From Actinoplanes couchii (GTDB lineage: Bacteria; Actinomycetota; Actinomycetes; Mycobacteriales; Micromonosporaceae), in assembly GCF_016862075.1 (NCBI RefSeq), contig NZ_BOMG01000055.1, positions 62,001 to 126,000 on the forward strand: a stretch of 64,000 nucleotides of DNA, in the 5' to 3' direction. Positions 46,701-55,449 of this stretch are shown here, piece by piece. Made by a program: the position numbers and the translations under genes. The notes under the pieces were generated by a model, which searched no databases, had not been told where the DNA came from, and was given only the letters and a program-made list of their open reading frames with translations. How positions within the stretch are numbered: the stretch's first letter is position 1; each line of letters opens with the position of its first letter.

Positions 46701-48464
46701 ATGCCTCCTTCCCGGGGAAAGCGCATCGTCATGTCGGTGGCCGCACTGGTCACAGCCGCGGTCATCCCGGCGGCGCCGAGCGCGGCGGCCCAGGGCGCCG
46801 CCGTGGTCAAGGGCCAGATCCTCAGCTACAACGACTTCCACGGCGCCATCGACCCACCGACCGGCACCGGCGCGGTGGTCAACGCGGGCGGGGTCAGCAC
46901 CCCGGCCGGTGGGGTGGAGTACCTCGCCACCACCCTGAAGCGGCTGCGGGCCGGGAGCCCGCACACGATCACCGCCGGCGCCGGCGACCTGATCGGGGCG
47001 ACCCCGCTGGTCAGCGCGGCCTTCCACGACGAGCCGACGATCGAGTTGATGAACCAGATCGGGCTGCAGGTCAGCTCGGTCGGCAACCACGAGTTCGACG
47101 AGGGCGTGGCCGAGCTGATCCGGATCCAGCGCGGCGGATGTCACCCGGTCGACGGATGCCAGGACGGCGATCCGTACCGCGGTGCGAAGTTCTCCTATCT
47201 GGCGGCGAACACCATCGACAAGAAGACGAAGCTGCCGATCCTGCCGCCGGTCGACATCCGGTTCGTCGGCGGTGTCCCGGTCGGGTTCATCGGCATGACC
47301 CTGGAGGGCACCCCGGGCATCGTCAACCCGGCCGGCATCACCGGGGTCACCTTCACCGACGAGGTGCAGACCGCCAACAAGTGGAGCAACGTGCTGCGCA
47401 CCCTCGGGGTCCGGGCCCAGGTGCTGCTGCTGCACGAGGGCGGCACGCAGGCCGCGGTCACCCCGACACCCGGCGTCTCGGACTGCACCGGGTTCACCGG
47501 CCCGGTGGTGCCGATCGTCGCCGGGCTCAACCCGGAGATCGGCGTGGTCGTCTCCGGGCACACGCACCGCTTCTACCAGTGCGAGCTGCCGAACCGCACC
47601 GGCGCCCGCACCGTCGTCACCAGCGCCGGCAACAACGGCCAGCTGGTCACCGACATCGACTACACCCTGGACAAGCGGACCGGCCGGTTCGCCGGGATCA
47701 CCGCGACGAACGTGATCGTGGAGAACGGCATCCCGGACGGCAGCGGCGGCTGGCGCAAGGACGCGGCCGGCGCCTACCTGCGCAACCCGGACACCGTGGA
47801 CCCCGCCGCCAAGAAGGTGGCCGACAAGTACCGGACCGCAGTCGCCCCGATCGCGAACCGGCTGGTCGGGAGCATCAGCGCGGACATCACCCGGACCGCG
47901 ACACCGGCCGGCGAGAGCCCGCTCGGTGACGTGATCGCCGACGCGCAACGCTCGTACACGAACGCGCAGATCGCCCTGATGAACCCGGGTGGCATCCGCG
48001 CCGACCTGGACGCCGACCAGTCCTCCGGCGGTGAGGCGTACGGGCAGGTCACCTACGGCGAGGCGTTCACCGTGCAGCCGTTCAACAACCTGGTGGTCAC
48101 CCAGACCTTCACCGGCGCCCAGCTCAAGGACGTGCTGGAACAGCAGTTCGCCGGGTACGCCGGGCAGACCGTCCAGCGGATCCTGCAGGTGTCGGCCGGT
48201 CTGACGTACACCTGGAGCGCCTCGGCCCCGGCCGGATCGAAGGTCGGCGCTCTGGCCCTGAACGGTGTCCCGATCGACCCGGCCGCGAACTACTCGGTCA
48301 CCACGAACGACTTCCTGGCCAACGGCGGTGACGGATTCAGCAACCTGACGGTCGGCACCGGCCGGGTCACCGCGCCGGGCTTCGACGTGGACGCGCTGGT
48401 GGCCCTGCTCGCCACCGGCCCGATCCCGCCGGGGCCGGCGAACCGGATCACGACCACCTCCTGA
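46701..48464 (+). CDS. Secreted bifunctional metallophosphatase/5'-nucleotidase
   Basis: 587 residues with a signal peptide (IVMSVAALVTAAVIPAAPSAAA). The metallophosphatase domain has YNDFHG, AGDLIGATPL, SVGNHEFDEG and SGHTHRFYQ for the two-metal site. The 5_nucleotid_C domain follows (ANRLVGSISADITR, LMNPGGIRADLD, VQPFNNLVVTQTFTGAQLKDVLEQQF), with the substrate-stacking Phe residues. It dephosphorylates extracellular nucleotides or cyclic nucleotides for phosphate and nucleoside salvage. No cell-wall anchor is seen. TAGTGT at 46689-46694 is 6 nt before the ATG, suggesting a leaderless mRNA. Confidence 0.93.
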   Translation: MPPSRGKRIVMSVAALVTAAVIPAAPSAAAQGAAVVKGQILSYNDFHGAIDPPTGTGAVVNAGGVSTPAGGVEYLATTLKRLRAGSPHTITAGAGDLIGATPLVSAAFHDEPTIELMNQIGLQVSSVGNHEFDEGVAELIRIQRGGCHPVDGCQDGDPYRGAKFSYLAANTIDKKTKLPILPPVDIRFVGGVPVGFIGMTLEGTPGIVNPAGITGVTFTDEVQTANKWSNVLRTLGVRAQVLLLHEGGTQAAVTPTPGVSDCTGFTGPVVPIVAGLNPEIGVVVSGHTHRFYQCELPNRTGARTVVTSAGNNGQLVTDIDYTLDKRTGRFAGITATNVIVENGIPDGSGGWRKDAAGAYLRNPDTVDPAAKKVADKYRTAVAPIANRLVGSISADITRTATPAGESPLGDVIADAQRSYTNAQIALMNPGGIRADLDADQSSGGEAYGQVTYGEAFTVQPFNNLVVTQTFTGAQLKDVLEQQFAGYAGQTVQRILQVSAGLTYTWSASAPAGSKVGALALNGVPIDPAANYSVTTNDFLANGGDGFSNLTVGTGRVTAPGFDVDALVALLATGPIPPGPANRITTTS

Positions 48465-48501
48465 ACAGCGGAGAACCCGTCCCAACACTCGGGCGGTTTC
48501 C

Positions 48502-48531
48502 TTGCGGGACCGTCCGGGACGGGGGCATACT
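48502..48531 (+). promoter_or_regulatory. Promoter of the chorismate mutase leader
   Basis: TTGCGG (48502-48507), 18-bp spacer, CATACT (48526-48531). The GTG of the leader peptide follows after 6 nt, so transcription would begin at or next to its first base. Confidence 0.55.
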
Positions 48532-48537
48532 CGGCTC

Positions 48538-48603
48538 GTGATCCAGCAGGCGCGATTTTTTACCTATGGCACCGGAGCCCCGGCAGCCGTAGGTCGCGCC
48601 TGA
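48538..48603 (+). CDS. Candidate Phe/Tyr leader peptide upstream of chorismate mutase
   Basis: A 21-codon frame, GTG to TGA, reads MIQQARFFTYGTGAPAAVGRA. It contains two consecutive TTT (Phe) codons and a TAT (Tyr) codon, all rare in this GC-rich DNA, 6-9 codons from the start. Phe and Tyr are the end products of the chorismate mutase branch. The frame stands between a good promoter and a stable hairpin. This is the layout of a ribosome-mediated attenuator such as pheL. Translation and regulation are unproven. Confidence 0.6.
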   Translation: MIQQARFFTYGTGAPAAVGRA

Positions 48604-48615
48604 ACCCCAGACCTA

Positions 48616-48651
48616 CATCAAGCCCCGGGCTCTCCAGCTCGGGGCTTGATG
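48616..48651 (+). terminator. Attenuator-type hairpin ahead of chorismate mutase
   Basis: 48616-48631 pairs with 48636-48651 (16 bp including one G-U, loop CTCC). No T-run follows. Just upstream, GTAGGTC (48589-48595) pairs with GACCTAC (48610-48616) around the leader stop codon. AGCCCCG in the leader (48576-48582) duplicates the terminator's 5' arm and could compete for its 3' arm. Confidence 0.6.
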
Positions 48652-48698
48652 CTGTCCGGGCCGGGGTGGCCGGGACGTCAGCACCTGAGGAGCATGAC

Positions 48699-48995
48699 AT
48701 GACCGCCGACCTGATGGACCAGACCACCGGCGCGGGCGCGGGCGAGGACGCGGCCGCCGAGAAGATCCGCGGCATCCGCGAGCGGATCAACGAGATCGAC
48801 AAGACCATCATCGACCTCTGGCTGGAGCGTTCGGCGCTCTCCCAGGAGGTCGGCAAGACCCGGATGGCCAGTGGCGGCACCCGCCTGGTGCTGGCCCGGG
48901 AGCGGGAGATCATCGAGCACTTCCGGGAGGCGCTCGGCCCGGACGGCACCCAGGTCGCCCTGCTCCTGCTCCGCTCGGGCCGCGGCCCCCTCTGA
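48699..48995 (+). CDS. Chorismate mutase (AroQ type)
   Basis: 98 residues from ATG 48699 with GAGGAG upstream. The all-helical AroQ fold shows IRGIRERINEIDKTIIDLWLERSALSQEVGKTRMASGG...REREIIEHFREALGPDG, including the conserved Arg, Lys and Asp/Glu that bind chorismate. It makes prephenate for Phe and Tyr. It has an unusually short N-terminal acidic leader and no fused domain. The upstream leader peptide with Phe and Tyr codons suggests feedback through attenuation. It is convergent with the peptide importer operon, 29 bp apart. Confidence 0.92.
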   Translation: MTADLMDQTTGAGAGEDAAAEKIRGIRERINEIDKTIIDLWLERSALSQEVGKTRMASGGTRLVLAREREIIEHFREALGPDGTQVALLLLRSGRGPL

Positions 48996-49024
48996 TCCGG
49001 CGTACCGTCGCGACGATCCGGCGC

Positions 49025-49999
49025 TCACCGCACCCGGCGCACCTCCGCGAAGTGGCAGGCCGACGGGTGCGGCGAGCGTTCCCGGATCTGCAGGACCGGC
49101 TCCTGCTCGCCGCAGACGTGCTGTGACTTCCAGCAGCGGGTGCGGAAGCGGCATCCGGACGGCGGATCGGCGGGCGACGGCACGTCCCCTTCGAGGACGA
49201 TCTGGTCCCGGCGGCCCCGCAGGCGCGGGTCCGGCACGGGCACGGCGGAGATCAACGCCTGGGTGTACGGGTGGGTCGGCTGGTCGTAGATCGCCACGTC
49301 GTGCCCCTGCTCGACGATCTTGCCCAGGTACATCACGGCCACCCGGTCGGCGATGTGCCGGACCACCGACAGGTCGTGCGCGATGAAGATGTACGACAGC
49401 CCGAAGTCGTCCTGCAGCCGCTCCAGCAGGTTGATCACTTGCGCCTGGATCGACACGTCGAGCGCCGACACCGGCTCGTCGCAGACCAGGATCTCCGGCT
49501 TGAGCGCCAGCGCCCGGGCGATGCCGATGCGCTGCCGCTGACCGCCGGAGAACTGGTGCGGGTACCGGCCGGCGTGGTCCGGGTTCAGTCCGACGGTGTC
49601 CAGCAGATCCTGCACGGCCTGCCGGCGCTTGCCCTTCGGCACCACGTCGGAGTGGATCTCGAACGGCTCGCCGATGATGTCGCCGACCGTCATCCGCGGG
49701 TTGAGCGAGGTGTACGGGTCCTGCATCACCATCTGGATGTTGCGGCGGGCCCGGCGCAGGTCACCGCCCTTGAGCCGGACCATGTCCTGGCCGCGTACCG
49801 CGATCGCCCCGGACGTCGGCTTCTCCAGCCCGACGAGCAGCTTGGCCAGGGTCGACTTGCCGCAGCCGGACTCGCCGACCACACCCAGCGTCTCGCCCCG
49901 CCGCAGTTGCAGATCGACGCCGTCGACCGCCCGTACCGCGCCGTCCCGGCTCTTGAAGTGTTTGACCAGACTCCGGGTCTGGAGGACGACGTCACTCAC
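49025..49999 (-). CDS. Peptide ABC importer ATPase (DppF/OppF type)
   Basis: 324 residues. Walker A VGESGCGKSTLAKLL, signature FSGGQRQRIGIARALALKPEILVCDEPVSALDVS with Walker B, and H-loop FIAHDLSVVRHIAD. The C-terminal oligo_HPY region has GCRFRTRCWKSQHVC with a Cys set seen in this subfamily. It powers uptake of di- or oligopeptides with the partner ATPase encoded just upstream (8-bp overlap). Last gene of the five-gene importer. Confidence 0.93.
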   Translation of the reverse strand: MSDVVLQTRSLVKHFKSRDGAVRAVDGVDLQLRRGETLGVVGESGCGKSTLAKLLVGLEKPTSGAIAVRGQDMVRLKGGDLRRARRNIQMVMQDPYTSLNPRMTVGDIIGEPFEIHSDVVPKGKRRQAVQDLLDTVGLNPDHAGRYPHQFSGGQRQRIGIARALALKPEILVCDEPVSALDVSIQAQVINLLERLQDDFGLSYIFIAHDLSVVRHIADRVAVMYLGKIVEQGHDVAIYDQPTHPYTQALISAVPVPDPRLRGRRDQIVLEGDVPSPADPPSGCRFRTRCWKSQHVCGEQEPVLQIRERSPHPSACHFAEVRRVR

Positions 50000-51035
50000 C
50001 GAGGACCTCCCGGAAGAAGTGGCAGCGGGCGGTGCGGTGCGGTGCGATCGAGTACGCCGGAGGCGCCGGGTCCTGACGGCACGGGTCCTTGGCGTACCGG
50101 CAGCGGGGGTGGAAGGCGCAGCCCGCGGGGATGTCGGTGAGCGCCGGCGGCAGCCCCTGGATCACGCTGAGCTGCTGGCCCTTGAGGTCCAGGCGCGGGA
50201 TCGACTCCAGGAGCGCCCGGGTGTACGGGTGGCCGGGGCGGGCGTAGATGTCGTACACCGGCGCCTCCTCGACGACCCGGCCGGCGTACATCACCGAGAT
50301 CCGGTCCGCGACGTCGGCGACCACACCCATGTCGTGGGTGATCAGCACGAGACCCATGTTCCGCTCGCGTCGCAGCTCGGCGAGCAGGCCCATGATCTGC
50401 GCCTGCACCGTGACGTCGAGCGCGGTGGTGGGCTCGTCGGCGATCAGCACCTCGGGGTCGAGCGCCAGCGCCATCGCGATCATGACGCGCTGCCGCATGC
50501 CGCCGGAGAACTGGTGCGGGTAGTCGTGGACGCGGCTCTTCGCGCCCGGGATCCGGACCTGGTCGAGTAGTTCGACGGCCCGTTTCCGCGCGTCGCCGCG
50601 GGACATCCCGCGGTGCACCCGGAACAGTTCGGCGAGCTGGAAACCGACCGAGTAGACCGGGTTCAGCGCGGACAGCGCGTCCTGGAAGATCATCGCGATC
50701 CGGTTGGCGCGGACCTTCCGGCGCTGCGCCTCCGGCAGTTTCAGCAGGTCGACGCCGCGGTACCGGACCTCGCCCTGGGTGATGTGAGCGGGCGGGGTCT
50801 CCAGGATGCCCATGATCGCCTGGGCGGTCACCGACTTGCCGCAGCCCGATTCGCCGAGGATCGCCAGGGTCTCGCCGGGGTTCAGCCAGAAGCTCGCCCC
50901 GTTGACGGCTTTCGCGACACCGTCCCGGGTGTGGAACTCCACGTGCAGGTCGTTGATCTGGAGCAGGGGCGCGCGGGGGTCGGTCCCCGGCAGGGCGTCC
51001 ACCTGCCCCTTGATGTCGGTCATGGTGTGGGTCAC
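49992..51035 (-). CDS. Peptide ABC importer ATPase (DppD/OppD type)
   Basis: 347 residues. Walker A LGESGCGKSVTAQAIMG, signature FSGGMRQRVMIAMALALDPEVLIADEPTTALDVT, H-loop LITHDMGVVADVAD, and C-terminal FHPRCRYAKDPC. Its start overlaps the permease stop by 4 bp (ATGA) and its stop overlaps the second ATPase. It forms the heterodimeric motor of the importer with 49025-49999. Confidence 0.93.
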   Translation of the reverse strand: MTHTMTDIKGQVDALPGTDPRAPLLQINDLHVEFHTRDGVAKAVNGASFWLNPGETLAILGESGCGKSVTAQAIMGILETPPAHITQGEVRYRGVDLLKLPEAQRRKVRANRIAMIFQDALSALNPVYSVGFQLAELFRVHRGMSRGDARKRAVELLDQVRIPGAKSRVHDYPHQFSGGMRQRVMIAMALALDPEVLIADEPTTALDVTVQAQIMGLLAELRRERNMGLVLITHDMGVVADVADRISVMYAGRVVEEAPVYDIYARPGHPYTRALLESIPRLDLKGQQLSVIQGLPPALTDIPAGCAFHPRCRYAKDPCRQDPAPPAYSIAPHRTARCHFFREVLGE

Positions 51036-51898
51036 CGCAGCTTCGGGTCGAAGGCGTCGCGGATGGCGTCGCCCAGCATGATGAAGGCCAGCACGGTCAC
51101 GGCGAGGAAGACGGACGGCCAGACCAGCGGGGACGCCGCGATCCGGGCGTAATTCCGGGCCTCGGCGATCTGCAGGCCCCAGCTGATCGCGTCGCCGCCG
51201 AGCCCCGCACCGAGGTAGGAGAGCGTCGCCTCGGCGGCGATGTTGGTGCCCAGCAGGATCGTGATCACCACGATGAACGAGGCGATCGAGTTCGGCAGGA
51301 CGTGCCGGAACACCAGCCGGGCCGGGCCGGCGCCGAGCATCCGGGCGGCCGCCACGTAATCCTGGGACTTCGCCGTGATCACCGCGGACCGCATCACCCG
51401 GGCCGCCGCGGTCCAGGTCAGCAGGCCCAGGGTGAGTGTCACCGCGAAGACGCCGTCCTCGAACGGGCTGGACAGCCGGCCGGAGAAGACCACCGCGGCC
51501 AGCAGCAGCGGCACGCCCAGCATGATGTCGGTCAGCCGGGACAGCACCGCGTCGACGACCCCGCCGAACCAGCCGGCGGCCATCCCCACGATCAGGCCGA
51601 GAACACCGGCGAGCAGGGTGGAGAGCAGGCCGACCTCGAGCGAGTCACGGGTGCCGTACACGGTCCGGGCGAAGACGTCGCAGCCTTGGAAGTCGTACCC
51701 GAACCAGGCGGTTGAACTTGGTCCCTGATTCTGGTTCGCCAGCGTGCAGACGGCGGGATCGGCCGAAGTGAACAGCGACGGCACGACCGCCATCAGCAGG
51801 ATCAGGGCGACCAGCACGCCGGACGCCCAGAAGATCTTGTTGTGGCGCAGGTCCGTCCAGGCGTCCCCGGCCAGGCTACGACTGCGGGTGTCACTCAT
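51032..51898 (-). CDS. Peptide ABC importer permease (DppC/OppC type)
   Basis: 288 residues with an N-terminal span (IFWASGVLVALILLMAVVPSLF), a substrate-side loop (CTLANQNQGPSSTAWFGYDFQGCDVFARTVYG) and a BPD_transp_1 domain. The EAA loop is AAARMLGAGPARLVFRHVLPNSIASFIVV. TLSYLGAGLGGDAISWGLQIAEAR is typical of DppC. It overlaps dppB-like and dppD-like neighbours by 8 and 4 bp. Confidence 0.93.
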   Translation of the reverse strand: MSDTRSRSLAGDAWTDLRHNKIFWASGVLVALILLMAVVPSLFTSADPAVCTLANQNQGPSSTAWFGYDFQGCDVFARTVYGTRDSLEVGLLSTLLAGVLGLIVGMAAGWFGGVVDAVLSRLTDIMLGVPLLLAAVVFSGRLSSPFEDGVFAVTLTLGLLTWTAAARVMRSAVITAKSQDYVAAARMLGAGPARLVFRHVLPNSIASFIVVITILLGTNIAAEATLSYLGAGLGGDAISWGLQIAEARNYARIAASPLVWPSVFLAVTVLAFIMLGDAIRDAFDPKLR

Positions 51899-52817
51899 AA
51901 CGGATCCTCGGGTCCAGGGCGGCGTAGAGCAGGTCGACGACGAGGTTCACGACCAGGAAGACGACGACCAGGACGCTGACGAAACCGACCACCAGCGGGC
52001 CGTCCTCGGCGCGGATGCCGCGGGCCAGGTTGAAGCCGACCCCCGGGATGTTGAAGACCTCCTCGACGATGATCGCGCCGGACATCAGCATGCCCAGGTC
52101 GACACCGATCAGGGTGATCACCGGGATCAGCGAGTTGCGCAGCACGTGCACCCAGGTCACCCGGCGCGGCGTCAGGCCCTTGGCCCGGGCGGTCCGCACG
52201 TAGTCGGCCCGCAGGTTCTCCACCACCGAGGTACGGGTGACCCGCAGCTGGGTGGCCATCACCGAACAGGCGAGCACCACCGCCGGCAGCAGCAGGTCGT
52301 AGAGCCCGGCCCGGGCCGTCGTGGTCGCCGGGAACCAGCGCAGCTCCATCGCGAAGACCAGCTGGGCCACCGGGGCGAGCACCACGATCGGCACGGCCAG
52401 CAGCAGCAGGGTCATCAGCAGGGTGCTGTTGTCGAAGAAGCCGCCGCGCCGGATCGCCGACCAGACCCCCGCGGTGATCGCGATCAGCGCCGCGACGACG
52501 ATCGCCAGAGCCGACAGCTTCAGTGTCACCGGCCAGGCGCCGGACAGCATCTCGCCGATGTCCCGGCCCGCCATCGACCGGCCCAGATCGCCGGTGAGCA
52601 GGCCTTTCATGTAGTACCAGTACTGCACCGGGAAACTCTCGTCCAGGTGGTACCGCTCGGTCAGCACGGCACGCACGTTGTCGCTGACCGGCTTCTCGCC
52701 CGCCAGCGCCTGGATCGGGTCGTCCTGGTTGGCGAACATCAGCGCGAAGACTACGAAGGTGGCCCCGAAGAAGGTCAGGATCATCTGTAGTAAGCGCCGC
52801 ACGATGTAGCGGAACAT
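51891..52817 (-). CDS. Peptide ABC importer permease (DppB/OppB type)
   Basis: 308 residues. MFRYIVRRLLQMILTFFGATFVVFAL is the characteristic first span. DDPIQALAGEKPVSDNVRAVLTERYHLDESFPVQYWYYMKGLLTGDLG is the extracytoplasmic region. The EAA loop is YVRTARAKGLTPRRVTWVHVLRNSLIPVI. EEVFNIPGVGFNLARGI follows. It forms the channel with the DppC-type protein. A hairpin separates it from the binding-protein gene upstream. Confidence 0.93.
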   Translation of the reverse strand: MFRYIVRRLLQMILTFFGATFVVFALMFANQDDPIQALAGEKPVSDNVRAVLTERYHLDESFPVQYWYYMKGLLTGDLGRSMAGRDIGEMLSGAWPVTLKLSALAIVVAALIAITAGVWSAIRRGGFFDNSTLLMTLLLLAVPIVVLAPVAQLVFAMELRWFPATTTARAGLYDLLLPAVVLACSVMATQLRVTRTSVVENLRADYVRTARAKGLTPRRVTWVHVLRNSLIPVITLIGVDLGMLMSGAIIVEEVFNIPGVGFNLARGIRAEDGPLVVGFVSVLVVVFLVVNLVVDLLYAALDPRIRYE

Positions 52818-52867
52818 TCGGTTTCGGCCTCTTCGGCGACGGAGATCAGTAGAACGTCAACACAGTA

Positions 52868-52902
52868 GTGGCGTCACGGTCGTTTGCTCCCCGTGACGCC
52901 AC
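52868..52902 (-). terminator. Intra-operon hairpin between binding-protein and permease genes
   Basis: GTGGCGTCACGG (52868-52879) pairs perfectly with CCGTGACGCCAC (52891-52902), 12 bp with an 11-nt loop. In this position it would cause partial termination or protect the upstream mRNA, giving more binding protein than permease. Confidence 0.65.
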
Positions 52903-52922
52903 CGTTGTTCTCGCCGATCAGA

Positions 52923-54557
52923 TCAGGCGATGGTTTCGATCTCGTACAGGTTCACCTTCATGAACAGGTCGATCTCGACGTTGGTGACCTTCTCCGAGTA
53001 GCCGTAGACGTTGTTCGAGAAGCGCAGCGGGATGAACGGCATCTGCTGGACCAGGATGTCCTCGGCGTCCTGCCACTTCTTGATCGCCGCGGCCGGCGTG
53101 GACGCCGCCGAGCCCTGCTTCAGCAGCTGGTCGAACTTCGCGCTGGCGAAGCCGGAGAAGTTCGACGAGCCCTTCGAGCTGTACAGCGGGCCGAGGTAGT
53201 TCTCCATCAGCGGGTAGTCCATCGACCAGCTGAGACGGAAGATACCGATCGGCTCGTGGGCCCGGGCCATCGCCTGGAGGTCGGCGAACTTACCCACCGG
53301 GTTGCCGACGCAGGTGACGCCGAGCGACGCGGTGATCTGGCCGCAGGTGGCGTCGACCCAGGCCTTGTGGCCACCGTCGACGTTGTACGTGATCTTGATC
53401 TCGGACGGGCCCTTGCCGGCCTGGTACAGCTCCTTGGCCTTGTTCGGGTTGTACTGGCAGGCCTCGCCGCAGCTGTTCTCCCGGTAACCGGCGACCACCG
53501 GCGAGACGAACGCGTGCGCCGCCGAACGGGAACCGAGGAAGATCTGCTCGGCGATCTCGTCCCGGTTGATCGCCATCGAGATCGCCTTGCGGACGTTCGG
53601 GTTGCTCCACGTCGTGTCGTAGACCGGGAAGCCCAGGGCGTCGAAGCCCGAGTTCTCACTGCGCTGGAACCGCTCACCCAGGTCCGCGGGGGCACTGGAG
53701 AGCGCCTCGATCGGGATGCTGGTCTGCACGTCCAGGCTGCCGGTGACCAGGTCCGCGTACTCGGTCAGCTCGTCCTGGTAGATCTTCCAGGTGACGCCGT
53801 CGATCTTCGGGACCTTGCCCTTGAAGTTCGCGACCTTCTCCACGACCACCTTGTCGTCGTGGACCCACTTGCCGACCATCTTGAACGGGCCGTTTCCGAT
53901 GATCGACTCGGCGAAGCCCTCGACGATCACCCCGTCCGAGGCGAACGCGGCCTTCGGCAGCGGGTAGAAGACCGAGTAGGCGAGCACCGTCTTGAAGCTG
54001 GAGAACGGCGCGGACAGGGTCACCTGGAGGGTCAGGTCGTCGATCGCCTTCAGACCGGACATCTTGTTGGTCGTCGGCGTCGGGGCCTTCTGCGGGCCCT
54101 CCTTGTCCGGGTCCTCCGGGTTCAGATCGTCGTAGCCGGCGATCCGCGCGTAGAAGTTGCTGCCGGTCTGCGCGTTCGGCCCGTAAGCGCCGTAGTTCCA
54201 CGCGTCGATGTAGTTCTGCGACGTGACCGGCTCGCCGTTGTGGAAGGTGAAGCCCGGCTTGAGCTTGATCGTCCAGATCCGGTTGGACTTGTCCGGCGTG
54301 ATCGACTGGGCCGCGGCCTCCACCGGCTCCTTGCGGGCGTTGAACTCCAGCAGGGGGTAGAACAGCGAGCTGAGGATCGTGGTGCCGTTGACATCCGTGA
54401 CGTTCGAGGGCAGGAGGTCCGACGGCTCGGATAGACCGATCACGACAGTGTTGGAGTTGGCGGACTCACCGTCCGAGTCACCACCGCCACAACCGGCGAT
54501 CAGCAGAGAGATGGCGGCCAGTCCGGCCGCCATCTTCCACGGGCGTTTCCCGAGCAT
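52923..54557 (-). CDS. Peptide ABC importer substrate-binding lipoprotein (SBP_bac_5)
   Basis: 544 residues. Signal peptide with lipobox LLIAGC (Cys23) and a Gly/Ser/Asp spacer. The mature part has the family-5 signature IKLKPGFTFHNGEPVTSQNYIDAWNY. FAESIIGNGPFKMVGKW, RKAISMAINRDEIAEQIFLG and a C-terminal MPFIPLRFSNNVYGYSEKV follow. It captures peptides outside the membrane. GAAGGAGG ribosome site. The 223-bp upstream gap holds a possible TAATAT -10 near 54659-54654 and a CTGTG-A-CACAG palindrome at 54610-54620. It heads the importer operon. Confidence 0.94.
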   Translation of the reverse strand: MLGKRPWKMAAGLAAISLLIAGCGGGDSDGESANSNTVVIGLSEPSDLLPSNVTDVNGTTILSSLFYPLLEFNARKEPVEAAAQSITPDKSNRIWTIKLKPGFTFHNGEPVTSQNYIDAWNYGAYGPNAQTGSNFYARIAGYDDLNPEDPDKEGPQKAPTPTTNKMSGLKAIDDLTLQVTLSAPFSSFKTVLAYSVFYPLPKAAFASDGVIVEGFAESIIGNGPFKMVGKWVHDDKVVVEKVANFKGKVPKIDGVTWKIYQDELTEYADLVTGSLDVQTSIPIEALSSAPADLGERFQRSENSGFDALGFPVYDTTWSNPNVRKAISMAINRDEIAEQIFLGSRSAAHAFVSPVVAGYRENSCGEACQYNPNKAKELYQAGKGPSEIKITYNVDGGHKAWVDATCGQITASLGVTCVGNPVGKFADLQAMARAHEPIGIFRLSWSMDYPLMENYLGPLYSSKGSSNFSGFASAKFDQLLKQGSAASTPAAAIKKWQDAEDILVQQMPFIPLRFSNNVYGYSEKVTNVEIDLFMKVNLYEIETIA

Positions 54558-54780
54558 CGGGGGTGCCTCCTTCAGGGGCGCTCACGAGGGGGTGTGTGAG
54601 TAGCTGCCACTGTGACACAGAGACACGTAAACCCGGAGCCCCGTTATCAAGCCGATATTAGCCGCTTACGCCCGATCCAGTCGTTTTCGAGGCCTCTGAG
54701 CTGGGAAAACTCCAAGGGGCTTCCGTTACGGCACGGAGCGCAGCCTAGCCGAAAAGCCTTGACGATCAACCGTTGCGGGG

Positions 54781-55449
54781 TCAGACAAGACGCCGATCGG
54801 CTGCCCATCGTGACAGTTCGTAACGGTTACTCATCTGCAATTTTCGCAGAACATTCGAGACGTGCGTCTCAACGGTTTTGATGGAGATGTACAACTCTTT
54901 AGCGATCTCCTTGTATGCGTACCCCCGCGCCAGCAGCCGCAGCACCTCCCGCTCGCGGTTGGTGAGCTGGTCCAGCTCCGGGTCGGCCACCGGCACATCC
55001 GGCCGGGAGGCGAACGCGTCGAGCACAAAACCGGCCAACCGCGGACTGAAGACGGCGTCACCGTCGGCCACCCGCAGCACCGCCCCGGCCAGCTCGTCCG
55101 GCGAGATCGTCTTCGTCACATAGCCCCGGGCGCCGGCCCGGATGAGACCGATCACGTCCTCCGCGGCGTCCGACACCGACAGGGCCAGGAATTTCACCTG
55201 CGGATGGGTGCGGCGCACCGACTCCAGCACGGCACGGCCGCCGCCGTCCGGCATGTGCACGTCGAGCAGGACCACATCGGGCTGCACCGCGCCGATCCGG
55301 CTGATCGCCTCGCTCACGGTGCTCGCCTCCCCCACCACGTCGACGTGGGCTCCCAGCTCGGCGCGCACACCGGCGCGGAACATCGCGTGGTCGTCGACCA
55401 GGAAGACGTTCAGCCTCCGGGCCTCGGGCTCGATCACGGGTTCGGTCAT
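54781..55449 (-). CDS. LuxR/NarL-family response regulator
   Basis: 222 residues. The receiver domain has the acidic pair VDD (19-20), the phospho-acceptor Asp63 in VVLLDVHMPDGG, LALSVSD (Ser/Thr) and GARGYVTKTI with the conserved Lys. The C-terminal LuxR HTH is LTNREREVLRLLARGYAYKEIAKELYISIKTVETHVSNVLRKL. Its start overlaps the histidine kinase stop by 4 bp, so they form a cognate pair. It is a candidate binder of the CTCAGGG repeats at 56775-56792 and 10296-10334. Confidence 0.93.
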   Translation of the reverse strand: MTEPVIEPEARRLNVFLVDDHAMFRAGVRAELGAHVDVVGEASTVSEAISRIGAVQPDVVLLDVHMPDGGGRAVLESVRRTHPQVKFLALSVSDAAEDVIGLIRAGARGYVTKTISPDELAGAVLRVADGDAVFSPRLAGFVLDAFASRPDVPVADPELDQLTNREREVLRLLARGYAYKEIAKELYISIKTVETHVSNVLRKLQMSNRYELSRWAADRRLV

